Assembly: GCF_044594925.1 (NCBI RefSeq)
Contig: NZ_CP138991.1
Span: 744,001-808,000, forward strand
Direction of reading: 5' to 3'
DNA length: 64,000 nucleotides
DNA from: Maribacter sp044594925
GTDB lineage: Bacteria; Bacteroidota; Bacteroidia; Flavobacteriales; Flavobacteriaceae
The position numbers and the translations under genes are program-made. The stretch's first letter is position 1; the number at the start of each line of letters is the position of its first letter. The notes below the pieces were generated by a model, which saw only the letters and a list, made by a program, of their open reading frames with translations, was not told the DNA's origin and made no database searches. Of the stretch, positions 8,270 to 18,567 are shown piece by piece.

Positions 8270-11200
8270 ATGAGAAACTTCTTTTTAGTCTTGACCACTT
8301 TAATTTTTTCCTTTTCAGGCATCGCGCAAATAGCGCCGCAATGGGCACGGTACCCATCTATTTCGCCAGATGGTAAAACATTAGCTTTTACTTATAAAGG
8401 TGACATATACAGAGTGCCGGTAACTGGTGGAACAGCACAACAGTTAACTTTTCATAAAGCCCACGATTATGAGGTTGTTTGGAGTAAGAACGGTAAAAAC
8501 CTTGCTTTCGCTTCAAACCGATTTGGGAATTTTGATGTGTATACTATGGATGCAATGGGAGGACCAGCAACGCGACTCACATTTCATAGTACCGATGAAA
8601 CGCCCTATAGTTTTTCAGCTGATGACAAGCGTGTTCTTTTTGGGGCTGCAAGGCAAGATGCCGTTACCCATAGACAATATCCAATTAGTAGACAGCCAGA
8701 ATTGTATAGCGTACCTCTAGCAGGAGGTCGTGTGGACCAAGTTCTTACGGTTCCTGCAGAAGCCGTTCAGGTGAATAGAGCAGGAACTAAATTAGTATAT
8801 CACGATAAAAAGGGATACGAAGATACTTTTAGAAAACATCATGTTTCTGCCATAACCCGAGATGTTTGGGAATACGATATGACCACAGGAGAACATCGGA
8901 TGTTGACCACCTTTAAAGGTGAGGATAGAAACCCTTCGTACAGTGCCGATGAACAGACTATCTATTACTTAAGTGAGGAAAGTGGCTCCTATAACGTACA
9001 TAAAATGAGTGTTGACGGGTCTGAAAAAAAGCAGCTAACTCAATTTAAAACACATCCTATTCGTTCGCTAAGCGTAGGTAATGGTATTATGAGTTTTAGT
9101 TATGATGGGGAGATCTATACCTTCCAGGAAGGCCAAACGCCTAATAAAGTGGCGATACTTATTAGAACTCAAAATGCTACAAATTCACTAGAGTATGTAT
9201 CTATAAATGGAGGTGTGCGAGAAATGGATATATCACCGAACGGAAAAGAAATTGCCTTTGTAAGTAGGGGCGAAGTGTTTGTGACCGCTGTTGACGGTTC
9301 GTTGACCAAGAGGCTCACAAATACCCCGGAGCAGGAACGTTTTGTAAAGTTTATGCCAGACGGTAAGGCAGTGGCCTATGCAAGCGAAAGGAACGGAAAA
9401 TGGACCATTTTCAAAACCGTTAAAATTAGGAAAGAGGAACCGTATTTCTTTGCAGCTACCATCTTAAAAGAAGATACATTATTGACCACAACCACAGACG
9501 TGTACTTGCCAGAGTTCTCGCCAGACGGTAATCTAATGGCTTATATAGAAGGTCGTAGAACGCTTAAAGTCAAAAATCTGAAAACGAATACCGTTACTAC
9601 CTTACTTACGCCTAATGAGTTGTATCATTTTTCGGATGGAGACAAGTATTACCAATGGAGTCCGGACAGCAAATGGCTTTTGGTAGATTGGGGGGTTACA
9701 CTGAGTAATAGCGAAATATTATTGATTTCGGCCGATGGAAAATCACGTACCAACTTAACGGAGAGTGGTTATTATGATGTATCACCAAAATGGGTCAATG
9801 GTGGAAATCAAATCATATGGTATGCCAACAGGAACGGATTAAAGAGTTATGCCACCAGCGGCCAGTCAGAATTTGATGTTTATAGCATGTTCCTAACCAA
9901 AGATGGATGGGACAAGTTTAATATGACAAAAGAAGAATACGACTTAACAAAGTTGATGGAAGAGGATAGCGAAAAGGAAGACACCGATACCGACGATAAA
10001 AGTGATAAAAAGAAAAAGAAGAAAGATGAAGACGACCAAAAAGATGGAGTGAAGCCTTTGAAATTTGATTTAGAGGATGTTCAAGACCGCAAAGCACGTT
10101 TAACCATACATTCTTCTAAATTGGCCGATGCTGTATTATCCAAGGATGGTGAAAAGCTATATTATCTTACCCGTTTTGAAAAGGATTTAAATCTTTGGGA
10201 AACGGAAATTAGGACTAAGAATACTAAAATGCTAATTTCCTTAGGAGCCAAATCAGGTAGTTTACAATGGGACGAGAAACAGGAAAATTTATTCTTACTT
10301 GCCGATGGGAAAATAGCAAAGGTAGATGTTAAGGCCGGTAAAAAGGAGTCTGTAAAGTTGAAGTCGGAAATGGTATTAGATGCTGATGCGGAGCGTCAAT
10401 ATATGTTCGACCATATTTGGTTGCGTACCAAAGGTATTTTTTACCATTCCAATTTTCATGGTATAGATTGGAAGGCCATGCGCACGGAATACCAAAAGTA
10501 TTTACCGCATATTGGCAACTCCTATGAATTCGCTGAAATGGTTTCGGAGTTATTGGGCGAGTTGAACGTATCGCATGCTGGGGGGCGATTTAACGATGAT
10601 ATTAAAAACGGTGATGCTACTGCATCATTGGGCATTTTTATGGACTATGAACATAAAGGAAACGGTATTAAAATTGCAGAAGTCATTAAGGGAGGTCCTT
10701 TAGATAAGGCTAATTTTAAGTTAAAGCCGGGAATGCTTATCGAAAAAATAAACGGTGAAACTGTTTTGCCTTCTAGGGACATTGCTAGTTATCTCAACAG
10801 AAAAGCAGGAGAATTTATGCTTTTGGATATTGTAGGGTTAAATAACACCCGAAAGCAAATAACAGTAAAACCGATTTCAATAGGTCAGGAAAACAGACTA
10901 TTGTATGATAGATGGGTAAAAAAGAATGAAAAAGAGGTTTTAGAAAAGAGTAAGGGAACCTTAGGCTATGTTCATATCCCAGGTATGAGCGACGGTCCCT
11001 ACCGGACCATTTATGAGCAAATGATGGGCAAGTTTATTGATAAGAAAGCGGTAATTGTAGATACACGTTTTAATGGTGGTGGCGATTTGGTAGCGGATTT
11101 AGCAATGTTCTTCACAGGTATACCATTTCTATCTTATGAAACTGAGGATAGGGTAGTAGGTGGGGAGCCTACATCTAGGTGGACAAAGCCCACTTTAGCT

Positions 11201-11506
11201 ATGTTCAACGAATCCATGTACAGTGACGGTTCTTGTTTCGCTAGCGGATATGTGGATTTAAAAATAGGAAAGACCGTGGGAATGCCCGTGCCGGGAACTT
11301 GTAGTTTTGCAGGATGGGAGCGTTTGCCTAATGGAGGTGTTTGGGGTGTTGTACCTGTAAGCGCAAAGAATAAAGCTGGGGAATGGTTAGAGAATAACGA
11401 GACCAACCCTGAGATTATCATTAAAAACCAACCGGATATTATCGCCGAAGGTCGTGACGAACAACTAGAGAAATCCATAGAAGTACTACTAAAAGAGGTA
11501 GAGTAG
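8270..11506 (+). CDS. Tricorn-like S41 family protease with propellers and PDZ domain
   Basis: 1078 residues with signal peptide MRNFFLVLTTLIFSFSGIAQ. Two TolB-like propellers are visible at ~21-300 and ~310-690, with repeats such as SPDGKTLAFTYKGDIYRV and SPDSKWLLVDW. An acidic/Lys-rich insert at ~564-594 interrupts the second. A PDZ segment (~787-832, GGPLDKANFKLKPGMLIEKI) precedes the S41 core. The tricorn active-site pattern can be followed: SH at 768-769, SDG with nucleophile Ser985, and a late Glu in LENNETNPE near 1044. It is probably a periplasmic enzyme that degrades peptides to short products. It stands alone, with a promoter candidate 34 bases upstream. Confidence 0.92.
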   Translation: MRNFFLVLTTLIFSFSGIAQIAPQWARYPSISPDGKTLAFTYKGDIYRVPVTGGTAQQLTFHKAHDYEVVWSKNGKNLAFASNRFGNFDVYTMDAMGGPATRLTFHSTDETPYSFSADDKRVLFGAARQDAVTHRQYPISRQPELYSVPLAGGRVDQVLTVPAEAVQVNRAGTKLVYHDKKGYEDTFRKHHVSAITRDVWEYDMTTGEHRMLTTFKGEDRNPSYSADEQTIYYLSEESGSYNVHKMSVDGSEKKQLTQFKTHPIRSLSVGNGIMSFSYDGEIYTFQEGQTPNKVAILIRTQNATNSLEYVSINGGVREMDISPNGKEIAFVSRGEVFVTAVDGSLTKRLTNTPEQERFVKFMPDGKAVAYASERNGKWTIFKTVKIRKEEPYFFAATILKEDTLLTTTTDVYLPEFSPDGNLMAYIEGRRTLKVKNLKTNTVTTLLTPNELYHFSDGDKYYQWSPDSKWLLVDWGVTLSNSEILLISADGKSRTNLTESGYYDVSPKWVNGGNQIIWYANRNGLKSYATSGQSEFDVYSMFLTKDGWDKFNMTKEEYDLTKLMEEDSEKEDTDTDDKSDKKKKKKDEDDQKDGVKPLKFDLEDVQDRKARLTIHSSKLADAVLSKDGEKLYYLTRFEKDLNLWETEIRTKNTKMLISLGAKSGSLQWDEKQENLFLLADGKIAKVDVKAGKKESVKLKSEMVLDADAERQYMFDHIWLRTKGIFYHSNFHGIDWKAMRTEYQKYLPHIGNSYEFAEMVSELLGELNVSHAGGRFNDDIKNGDATASLGIFMDYEHKGNGIKIAEVIKGGPLDKANFKLKPGMLIEKINGETVLPSRDIASYLNRKAGEFMLLDIVGLNNTRKQITVKPISIGQENRLLYDRWVKKNEKEVLEKSKGTLGYVHIPGMSDGPYRTIYEQMMGKFIDKKAVIVDTRFNGGGDLVADLAMFFTGIPFLSYETEDRVVGGEPTSRWTKPTLAMFNESMYSDGSCFASGYVDLKIGKTVGMPVPGTCSFAGWERLPNGGVWGVVPVSAKNKAGEWLENNETNPEIIIKNQPDIIAEGRDEQLEKSIEVLLKEVE

Positions 11507-11828
11507 GCACGGGACAGAGGGCAGTAGGCAGTAAACAGTAGTTGCCTGTAGGTTGAGATAGTTGTTGGTCAATAGTTGGCAGTCTATAGTCGATTATTGT
11601 GCTTTTAAAAAGAGTATTGCAATTAATGTCAAAAAGGAAATAATTATACTACGCTAGGACAATTTTTGTCTTCCAGTCGAAAAAAGATGAAATTTAATTT
11701 TATTGAAAGGTAATCTCCGTGTGGATATAGCCGTAGCGAATAAAATGCGGATACCCCTTTGATAGCTATGTGAAAACTGAGTATTTATTATGAAATAGAT
11801 CTTAACACGAACAACTAACAACGAACAC
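11507..11828. other. Intergenic stretch with degenerate short-motif DNA, no gene
   Basis: This 322-base gap between the tricorn-like gene and the amidohydrolase pair holds no convincing gene. Its left end (11515-11595) is a run of diverged CAGTAG/GGCAGT/TAGTTG motifs (GGCAGTAGGCAGTAAACAGT), and its right end (11800-11826) is another low-complexity string (GAACAACTAACAACGAACAC). Both look like decayed simple repeats typical of 3' flanks in flavobacterial genomes. No strong hairpin plus T-run was seen. Confidence 0.5.
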
Positions 11829-13082
11829 CTAACTCCCTTCTTTATAAACTACGCCATCCTTCATTACAAATACCACCTGCTTCATATTAGAAATATCCTT
11901 TAGTGGGTTGCCTTTTACTGCAATGATGTCCGCCGTAAAGCCTTTTCTTAAGTTTCCAAGTTTATCCAAATGAAACATACGAGCATTCAATGATGTAGCT
12001 GAGGTCAGCACGGCTAGAGGTTTCATGCCATAGTCTACCAACAGTTCCATTTCTCTATAATTTTCTCCATGGGTAAAGACCCCCACATCACCACCAAAAA
12101 CAATATCCACGCCAGAATCCAATGCTAGTTTAAAGGATGCTCTCTTTTTTATGATGCGTTCTGGTTCTGGTTCTTTTCCTTTGTTCCAGCCACGGTATTG
12201 CGTAATGGCATCTCCGGCCGCCAGAGTGGGGCAGAACCCTATTCCTTTTTCCTTCATTAGTTGAAACAGTTCTAAAGTAGCACCATCTCCATGTTCAATG
12301 GTCTCAACACCACCTTTAATAGCGCGTCTAATACCCTCAGGGGTACTGGCGTGTGCCACCACATATTTTCCGGCACTGGTGGCCGTCGCTACCATAGCGT
12401 TTATTTCTTCCTGTAAAAATGTAGGTTGAGAGCTGGCTCCTGTGGTCCAACGATAATCAGCATAAATTTTAATAAAATCTGCGCCCTTGCCCATTTGGCG
12501 GCGTACCGTTTCAATTGCTTCTGGGACGCCACTAGCAGGTTCGGCTCCAAGTGGTACGGTAACACCATCATGAAACCCTTTAGGTCCGTAAGCACCCGTT
12601 GCAACTATGGCAGGTCCCGCGACGAGCATCCGAGGTCCTGGAACAATGCCGTCTTCAATAGTTTTCTTTAAATAAACATCGGTATAGCCGGCCCCTTCAG
12701 CTCCTAAATCCCTCGTTGTAGTCACTCCGGCCATGAGGGTGCTTTTGGCATGCACGGTGCCGCGTATTGCCCGCTCTACCGGTGATTCCTTTAGTACTTG
12801 GTCGTTCCAATTGGTCTCATTATAAGGATGTAGTAGTAGGTGGGAATGTCCTTCAATGATACCCGGCATTAATGTTGTGCCCGTTAGCAACATTTCCGTG
12901 GTATTTTCGGGTTTGTCCAATCTATTTAATGTTCCGGCATAGCTTATGGTATTTCCCTCTACCAGTACTACCCAATCGGTATGCATCTCTTGTCCGTCAA
13001 AAACACGATCTGGTACTAACATGGTTTGCGCCTCTAGTACGGCACTCATCAGGCAGATTATAAGGAAGATTTTGTTTTTCAT
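11829..13082 (-). CDS. Secreted amidohydrolase family protein (imidazolonepropionase-like)
   Basis: 417 residues with signal peptide MKNKIFLIICLMSAVLEAQ. The metal-dependent amidohydrolase barrel shows GHSHLLL (HxH metal ligands near 78-80), the carbamylated-Lys region DFIKIYADYRW, VVAHAST and TIEHGDG (third and fourth His), and FGGDVGVF (catalytic Asp). The end, KGFTADIIAVKGNPLKDIS, is the typical small beta domain. Such exported enzymes usually cleave cyclic amides or act as Xaa-Pro-type dipeptidases; the substrate is unknown. It starts directly at the stop of the upstream amidohydrolase gene with no gap, so the two are surely co-transcribed. Confidence 0.9.
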   Translation of the reverse strand: MKNKIFLIICLMSAVLEAQTMLVPDRVFDGQEMHTDWVVLVEGNTISYAGTLNRLDKPENTTEMLLTGTTLMPGIIEGHSHLLLHPYNETNWNDQVLKESPVERAIRGTVHAKSTLMAGVTTTRDLGAEGAGYTDVYLKKTIEDGIVPGPRMLVAGPAIVATGAYGPKGFHDGVTVPLGAEPASGVPEAIETVRRQMGKGADFIKIYADYRWTTGASSQPTFLQEEINAMVATATSAGKYVVAHASTPEGIRRAIKGGVETIEHGDGATLELFQLMKEKGIGFCPTLAAGDAITQYRGWNKGKEPEPERIIKKRASFKLALDSGVDIVFGGDVGVFTHGENYREMELLVDYGMKPLAVLTSATSLNARMFHLDKLGNLRKGFTADIIAVKGNPLKDISNMKQVVFVMKDGVVYKEGS

Positions 13083-14510
13083 TTAATCGACTATTAAGGC
13101 ACTTTTCAGTAATGCTTTTAACGCTACTGCAGAATAAGCATTATTATTTTTAATGAGATAATGTATCTTTTCTGTATTGTTTATTTGCTCCAAAGGATTA
13201 CCGTCCAAGACAACAATATCCGCTACTTTCCCTTTTTTTAAGGTTCCATAATTCGCGTCTTTTTTCAAGAACTTTGCTCCGTTGTAAGCAGATGTTCTCA
13301 AAGCTTCAAGTGGTGAAATACCAATGGTTACCATTTCCTGTAACTCTTTATGCAAGGATACGCCAGGATAGGTGTACGAATTATAGGCACCACAATCAGA
13401 ACCCGCTAATAGCCCCACTCCCGCATCGCTAAGTGATTTTGCCAATGAGCCAAAAAAGGTGTCCAATTGTTTTCGATTTGCAATAGCTTCAGGTTTGGAG
13501 TTTTTCACTCTATTTATTCTTCCCTCGTACGTTTTAATAATACCTGGCGTCATATATTTCAGATAAGGGTCCTTGGTATGATTATTTTCATCTAAATAAC
13601 TCAACGTCTTCCCGATATGTAGCGTAGGAACTACGTAAACATTATTTTTTTTCAAAGTAGTAAAAGTGTTCGTTGCGGTGGTATCGGAATAACTTTCCAT
13701 TAATAAAGGCATGGCATCCCAAAAACCGATTTCTCCAGATTTCATTTTATTGGTAACGTAAACTTCGTTAGAGGCGCAACCTTTCATAATATAATAGAGG
13801 TGTTCAATGGTATCAATACCTGCGTCAATAGTTTCTTCTAAGGTGACGGTAAAAGGCATATGTCCGGAAGTAATCAACCCTCTTTTTTCGGCCTCCCCTA
13901 TGGTATTTAGGTAGTTTTTTCCAGAGATTCGGCTATCATAAAGTTTAACAAAATCTACAGGTATTTGCTCTAAGGAATCTAAGGCCTTTCGAATTTCCTC
14001 TTCGTTCTCCACCTCCAGCGAACCTGCCCAAGTAGCACCTTTTCCATCTATTTTTGGCCCTGATGTGAAAATGGTAGGGCCAACCAAAGTTCCTTCTGTA
14101 ATACTACTTTTCCAAGCCATAACACTAGTGGTAAGATCACCGCCAGCATCGCGCACCGTGGTAATTCCATTGGCCATAAAAAGTTTCAGGAATTTTTTGT
14201 TTGCCCCAATTAGGGAATCACCACCTCTAAAATGCACATGATTGTCCCAAAAACCGGGGAGCAGATACTTTCCCTCAACATCTATTTCTAGCTTAGCCTT
14301 TAACGGAACATTGGTAGTGGTAGATTTTAGTTCCATAATCACACCATCAGTAATACCTATGGTTTGTCTAGAAATAGAGCCCGTTTCCAAGTCTATAACA
14401 GAACCGTTTTTTAAAACGATGTCATATAATGTCTCTTCCTGATTTTTACATCCTGCTATAAGTATAAATAGAAAGAGAAGGGATTTGAAATGAGCTATAG
14501 ATTTAACCAT
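13083..14510 (-). CDS. Amidohydrolase family lipoprotein
   Basis: 475 residues. The N-terminus ends in FILIAGCKNQEE, a good lipobox, so it is a predicted lipoprotein. Metal-site motifs are NHVHFRGG (HxH near 89-91), VDFVKLYDSR (Lys), ITSGHMPF and TIEHLYY (His), and LLAGSDCGAY (Asp). The C-terminal KKGKVADIVVLDGNPL is the usual amidohydrolase ending. It is distinct from its downstream partner: residues 240-330 are enlarged. The pair probably shares a pathway, perhaps hydrolysing dipeptides or cyclic amides outside the cytoplasm; that is inference from family and export signals. Confidence 0.9.
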   Translation of the reverse strand: MVKSIAHFKSLLFLFILIAGCKNQEETLYDIVLKNGSVIDLETGSISRQTIGITDGVIMELKSTTTNVPLKAKLEIDVEGKYLLPGFWDNHVHFRGGDSLIGANKKFLKLFMANGITTVRDAGGDLTTSVMAWKSSITEGTLVGPTIFTSGPKIDGKGATWAGSLEVENEEEIRKALDSLEQIPVDFVKLYDSRISGKNYLNTIGEAEKRGLITSGHMPFTVTLEETIDAGIDTIEHLYYIMKGCASNEVYVTNKMKSGEIGFWDAMPLLMESYSDTTATNTFTTLKKNNVYVVPTLHIGKTLSYLDENNHTKDPYLKYMTPGIIKTYEGRINRVKNSKPEAIANRKQLDTFFGSLAKSLSDAGVGLLAGSDCGAYNSYTYPGVSLHKELQEMVTIGISPLEALRTSAYNGAKFLKKDANYGTLKKGKVADIVVLDGNPLEQINNTEKIHYLIKNNNAYSAVALKALLKSALIVD

Positions 14511-14546
14511 TGTAGCATTGAATTAGCCATGGGAAGGTAGAAATAA

Positions 14547-15314
14547 TTAGCGATTTATGATTCTTCTTATCACTATAAAAATCAAAATAAAGAAAGAATA
14601 ACCAATAAAAAAAGGGATGATGTAATCTCGGAGTCCTAGCACCAACATACAGCCTATGACCAATAATTGAAAGCCTAGACCAAACGTAGAGACGGCGGTC
14701 ATGAACCAGTTGGGAAACCTATTGCTTTCTTCTGCCTTGCGGTCCAGAGCATAAATAATAGTGTCAAAAACACCATATAGCATGCTGTAGAGGGCAAAGA
14801 AAAAATTTACACTGCTCTGGGTTTCCCCATCTAAGGCCTTTGGAATCTCCTTTTCAAATATGCGACTCGTAGTGTCCCCAGCTTTAGTATTTCTCAAAAT
14901 CACATAATAATAATTATATAATGTGCCCTGTAATTGTAGTCCAAAGAAGGCCAAGGCCATCAAAAACCATGAGCCAGAGGTTACATACCAAATTGCAACG
15001 AGTATAAACAGGTTTAGGATAATATCCGCAACAGAATCAAAATAACGCCCCGTGTAGGAAGGGGTGTTTTTAATGCGTGCTAACTCCCCATCCGCCGCAT
15101 CAAGGATAGACTTTAAGACCAAAAAGAATAAAGTGGCCCAATAATATTGATTTAGGAGGCATACAATAGCAACTAGGCCAGCAATTATGAAGGTAACCGT
15201 AACATGAATTGGAGTAAAATCACTGTGTTTAAGACTATTAGCAATAATTCTTGCGACTGGTCTACCATAATCCGATAAATCCAAGAATTGGTGTTCCTTG
15301 GGTAATTTTGACAT
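14547..15314 (-). CDS. CDP-alcohol phosphatidyltransferase family membrane protein
   Basis: 255 residues with about six membrane helices. The family signature D-x2-DG-x2-AR-x8-G-x3-D-x3-D is complete: DAADGELAR followed eight residues later by GRYFDSVAD (~69-95). Family members join a CDP-activated lipid or alcohol to a second alcohol to make phospholipids or inositol/glycerol phosphates. Which alcohol is used cannot be told. It lies 36 bases upstream of the amidohydrolase pair on the same strand and may be the first gene of that unit. Confidence 0.88.
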   Translation of the reverse strand: MSKLPKEHQFLDLSDYGRPVARIIANSLKHSDFTPIHVTVTFIIAGLVAIVCLLNQYYWATLFFLVLKSILDAADGELARIKNTPSYTGRYFDSVADIILNLFILVAIWYVTSGSWFLMALAFFGLQLQGTLYNYYYVILRNTKAGDTTSRIFEKEIPKALDGETQSSVNFFFALYSMLYGVFDTIIYALDRKAEESNRFPNWFMTAVSTFGLGFQLLVIGCMLVLGLRDYIIPFFIGYSFFILIFIVIRRIINR

Positions 15315-15433
15315 TTTTCCGGGTTAAGGAGAGAAAACCAATAACGGAAACACGCTAGCTTGGTACACCCGCCTAACTTAAAGCGAAAATAATATTTAAT
15401 TTACAATTAACTTACATAAAATTAATTAACCCA

Positions 15434-16021
15434 CTATCGTTGTCCGCCGTTTCTATATTTTTCATTTAAGGCGCATAAGCGAATAATTTCTGATATTCGT
15501 TTCTGTCTTGTTTCTTCCCTTTTTGCCTGATTAAGCCAGTATAAATAGCTTTTTCGTTGTCCTTTGGTAAAACCATTGAAATTATTGAATGCTTTTTTAT
15601 TTTGCTTGAATGCCAATTCAAGGTCATTAGGTATAACACCGTTCTCTACATTGTCTAAAGCTGTCCATGAACCATTAGCTTTTGCTATCGCAATAACGGC
15701 ACGCCCAGTTTCATGTAATAAATTTGTTTTTTCAAGTGATTTTAAATGTTCTTTGTTCACTTTACTCCAAACGCTTTTGGGTTTTCTGGGACAGAAATAT
15801 TGTCTTCTTTTTCCGTTTCCAAGGCTTTTTACGGTACTATCGATCCAACCATAACATAGCGCTACCCGCACTGCTTCTTCCCATCGCATACTTTCATTTT
15901 CATGGTCCACTTTGTAGAAAATAAGATAAATGCCCGAGTAGTTTTTATGATTAGTGTGCATCCATGTTCTAAATTCCTGGTCATTTTTAAAATAGAACTC
16001 CGGTATGTTTGAAGTGTTCAT
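15434..16021 (-). CDS. YdeI/OmpD-associated family protein
   Basis: 195 residues, soluble, with no signal peptide. It matches the YdeI-like family: FYFKNDQEFRTWMHTNHKN at the start, the conserved LCYGWIDSTVKSL, RQYFCPRKPKSVWSKVN, and a C-terminal helical part FTKGQRKSYLYWLNQAKREE with a basic TRQKRI tail. Family members are linked in a few bacteria to stress or antimicrobial-peptide resistance, but the biochemical role is unknown. It stands alone, with no evident partner. Confidence 0.87.
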   Translation of the reverse strand: MNTSNIPEFYFKNDQEFRTWMHTNHKNYSGIYLIFYKVDHENESMRWEEAVRVALCYGWIDSTVKSLGNGKRRQYFCPRKPKSVWSKVNKEHLKSLEKTNLLHETGRAVIAIAKANGSWTALDNVENGVIPNDLELAFKQNKKAFNNFNGFTKGQRKSYLYWLNQAKREETRQKRISEIIRLCALNEKYRNGGQR

Positions 16022-16192
16022 AGAATTTGCGGACTGTTTGTGTAAAAGTAAAATTTTATGAGATACTTTAAATTAGGTAGAGTCGAGCACGTATTTGATA
16101 TTAATGACTTCAAAATTGTTGTTAGTCGAATTTTATACCTATTTTTTTCTTTTGTCATTAACTTTAGCTAACGATTTAAGGTAATTTTTGCT

Positions 16193-18565
16193 ATGAAAAC
16201 CGATAATTCTTTGAAAACAAAACTGTCGCTAAAGGAAATACTAATAGGCCTTGGTGTACTGGTCTTTTGTAGTGTTTACTATTCTTGCGAACAGCAACCA
16301 TCTACTTCTGAAAAAGTCATTGCTAAAGCTGATATCCAAGGGATTCCAGAAAAAATTGATTTCACCTTTGATGTGAAACCTATCCTTTCTGATCGTTGTT
16401 TTATATGTCACGGTCCTGACAAGAACGCTATAGAAGGAAATTTATCGCTCCATAAAGCTGAGGATGCCTATGCGGCGTTAGGTGAAAATTTGGATAGGTT
16501 CGCTATTGTGCCTAATAAACCGGAAGAAAGTGGGTTGGTAGACCGTATTTACTCTGAAGACGCGAACTTAGTGATGCCTCCTCCGGAATCTAATTTAGAA
16601 TTAACCCCTAAGGAGAAGGCCATTTTAGAGAAGTGGATAGCACAAGGTGCGGAATATAAGGAACATTGGGCTTTTATTGCTCCTGTAAAACCAGAGGTGC
16701 CTCATGTGAATGATTCGTCCTGGGCAAAGAATGAGATAGATAAGTTTGTGCTAAAAAAAATGCGCTTAAATGGTCTTTCTCCTTCTGAGGAAGCCTCCAA
16801 AGAAAAATTAATACGTAGAGTATTCTTTGATCTCGCTGGTTTACCGCCTTCTCCAGAACAGGTAGCTTCATTTGTTAATGATTCTTCTACGGACGCCTAC
16901 GAGAAATTGGTAGATTCCCTACTTCAAACCGTAGATCATGCCGAACATATGGCAGCAGAATGGATGGATATTGCAAGATATGCCGATACGCACGGGTACC
17001 AAGATGATTTTGAACGGACCATGTGGCCCTGGAGAGATTGGGTAATTCATGCCTTTGACGAGAATATGCCCTATGACCAATTCGTAACGTATCAATTGGC
17101 GGGTGATTTAATGCCAGATGCCGATTTGGAGAAAATATTAGCGACCGGTTTTAATCGCAATCATAAAATTACATTTGAAGGCGGTACCATTCCAGAGGAA
17201 TATCAAGTGGAATATGTAGAAGATAGGTTACAGACCTTTGGAACGACCTTTTTAGGACTCACTTTAGAATGTGCTCGTTGCCACGACCATAAGTACGACC
17301 CAATAAGTCAAAAGGAGCACTTTGAGCTATTCAGTTTTTTCAACAACAACAAAGAAAAGTATACCATTCCCCTACCGGGCGAAACCCCAGAACCCTATAT
17401 CACCATAACAGAAAAAGAGGCAAATGGAGTATTAGATTTTATCAATTTCGATAAAGCACCAAAGAAAGAGGTGCCCGTAATGGTAATGTATGAGCGAGAG
17501 GAGTGGAAACCTGCTTTTATCTTAAATCGAGGCGTCTACGATCAACCTACGGATCAGGTATTTCCAGACACACCAAAATCCGTGTTATCATTTCCCGAGA
17601 ATTATCCCAAAAACAGAATGGGTCTTTCCAAATGGCTTTTTGATAATGAAAATCCGTTAACGGCAAGGGTAACCGTGAATAGGTTTTGGCAACGTATGTT
17701 CGGAAACGGACTTGTGAGTTCTTCCTATGATTTTGGAAATCAAGGTGCGCTGCCATCGCATCCAGAGTTATTGGATTATTTGGCCATTAAATTTAGAGAT
17801 GAAGGATGGAATACAAAAGCAATGTTGAAATACATGGCCTTATCCGCTACCTATAGACAACGTGCAGTTACAACTCCAGAGGCATTGGAACAAGATCCGG
17901 AAAATAAATTGCTGGCGAGAGCACCTCGTTTAAGACTTACGGCAGAGATGATACGGGACCAAGCCTTGGCCATTAGTGGTTTATTAACTAAGGAAGTTGG
18001 TGGGCCAAGTGTAAAGCCCTATCAACCAGAAGGTATTTGGGAAGAGACTACCGGCGGAGGTGGCGGAAGTACATCGCGCTACGTTCAAAGTGAAGGTGAG
18101 GACTTATATCGTAAGAGTTTGTATACGTTTTGGAAACGCACTGTGCCACCACCAAGTATGATGACCTTTGACAGCGCCTCAAGGGACTTATGTTCCGTAA
18201 AGCGTCAGGAAACAAATACACCACTACAGGCCTTGGTACTACTTAACGACCCGCAGTTAATAGAGGCTTCCAGAGCTTTGGCAACAGTAAGTATAGAAAA
18301 ATTTCCTCAGGAAGTAGAAAAGCAAATCTCTTATGTTTTTCAAAAAGCGACCTCACGTTTACCGGACGCAGAGGAAAAAACAATGTTATTGGACCATTAC
18401 AAAGACATGCAGGCGAAAATTGACAACGGAATCATTGAGGCATCCGATTATATATCCATAGGGGAGTTTACGAATGATATCGAAGTATCTGATAAGGAAT
18501 TGGCATCACTGTCATTGGTAGCACATACTATTTTTAATTTAGACGAAACTATAACCAGAGGCTAG
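16193..18565 (+). CDS. DUF1549/DUF1553 protein with planctomycete-type c-heme domain
   Basis: 790 residues. An N-terminal hydrophobic segment (IGLGVLVFCSVYYSCEQQ) exports it, possibly as a lipoprotein. A heme-binding CFICHG motif at ~69 and MPPPESNLELTPKE, offering an axial Met, form the planctomycete cytochrome-C-like domain (~50-140). DUF1549 follows (~160-380) with the family hallmark CARCHDHKYDP near 361, then DUF1553 (~480-740) with FGNQGALPSHPELLDYLA. It is somewhat shorter than planctomycete relatives. First gene of a five-gene operon: 2 bases separate it from the DUF1501 gene. Function is unknown; a periplasmic redox or polymer-degradation role is often proposed. Confidence 0.9.
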   Translation: MKTDNSLKTKLSLKEILIGLGVLVFCSVYYSCEQQPSTSEKVIAKADIQGIPEKIDFTFDVKPILSDRCFICHGPDKNAIEGNLSLHKAEDAYAALGENLDRFAIVPNKPEESGLVDRIYSEDANLVMPPPESNLELTPKEKAILEKWIAQGAEYKEHWAFIAPVKPEVPHVNDSSWAKNEIDKFVLKKMRLNGLSPSEEASKEKLIRRVFFDLAGLPPSPEQVASFVNDSSTDAYEKLVDSLLQTVDHAEHMAAEWMDIARYADTHGYQDDFERTMWPWRDWVIHAFDENMPYDQFVTYQLAGDLMPDADLEKILATGFNRNHKITFEGGTIPEEYQVEYVEDRLQTFGTTFLGLTLECARCHDHKYDPISQKEHFELFSFFNNNKEKYTIPLPGETPEPYITITEKEANGVLDFINFDKAPKKEVPVMVMYEREEWKPAFILNRGVYDQPTDQVFPDTPKSVLSFPENYPKNRMGLSKWLFDNENPLTARVTVNRFWQRMFGNGLVSSSYDFGNQGALPSHPELLDYLAIKFRDEGWNTKAMLKYMALSATYRQRAVTTPEALEQDPENKLLARAPRLRLTAEMIRDQALAISGLLTKEVGGPSVKPYQPEGIWEETTGGGGGSTSRYVQSEGEDLYRKSLYTFWKRTVPPPSMMTFDSASRDLCSVKRQETNTPLQALVLLNDPQLIEASRALATVSIEKFPQEVEKQISYVFQKATSRLPDAEEKTMLLDHYKDMQAKIDNGIIEASDYISIGEFTNDIEVSDKELASLSLVAHTIFNLDETITRG

Positions 18566-18567
18566 TT

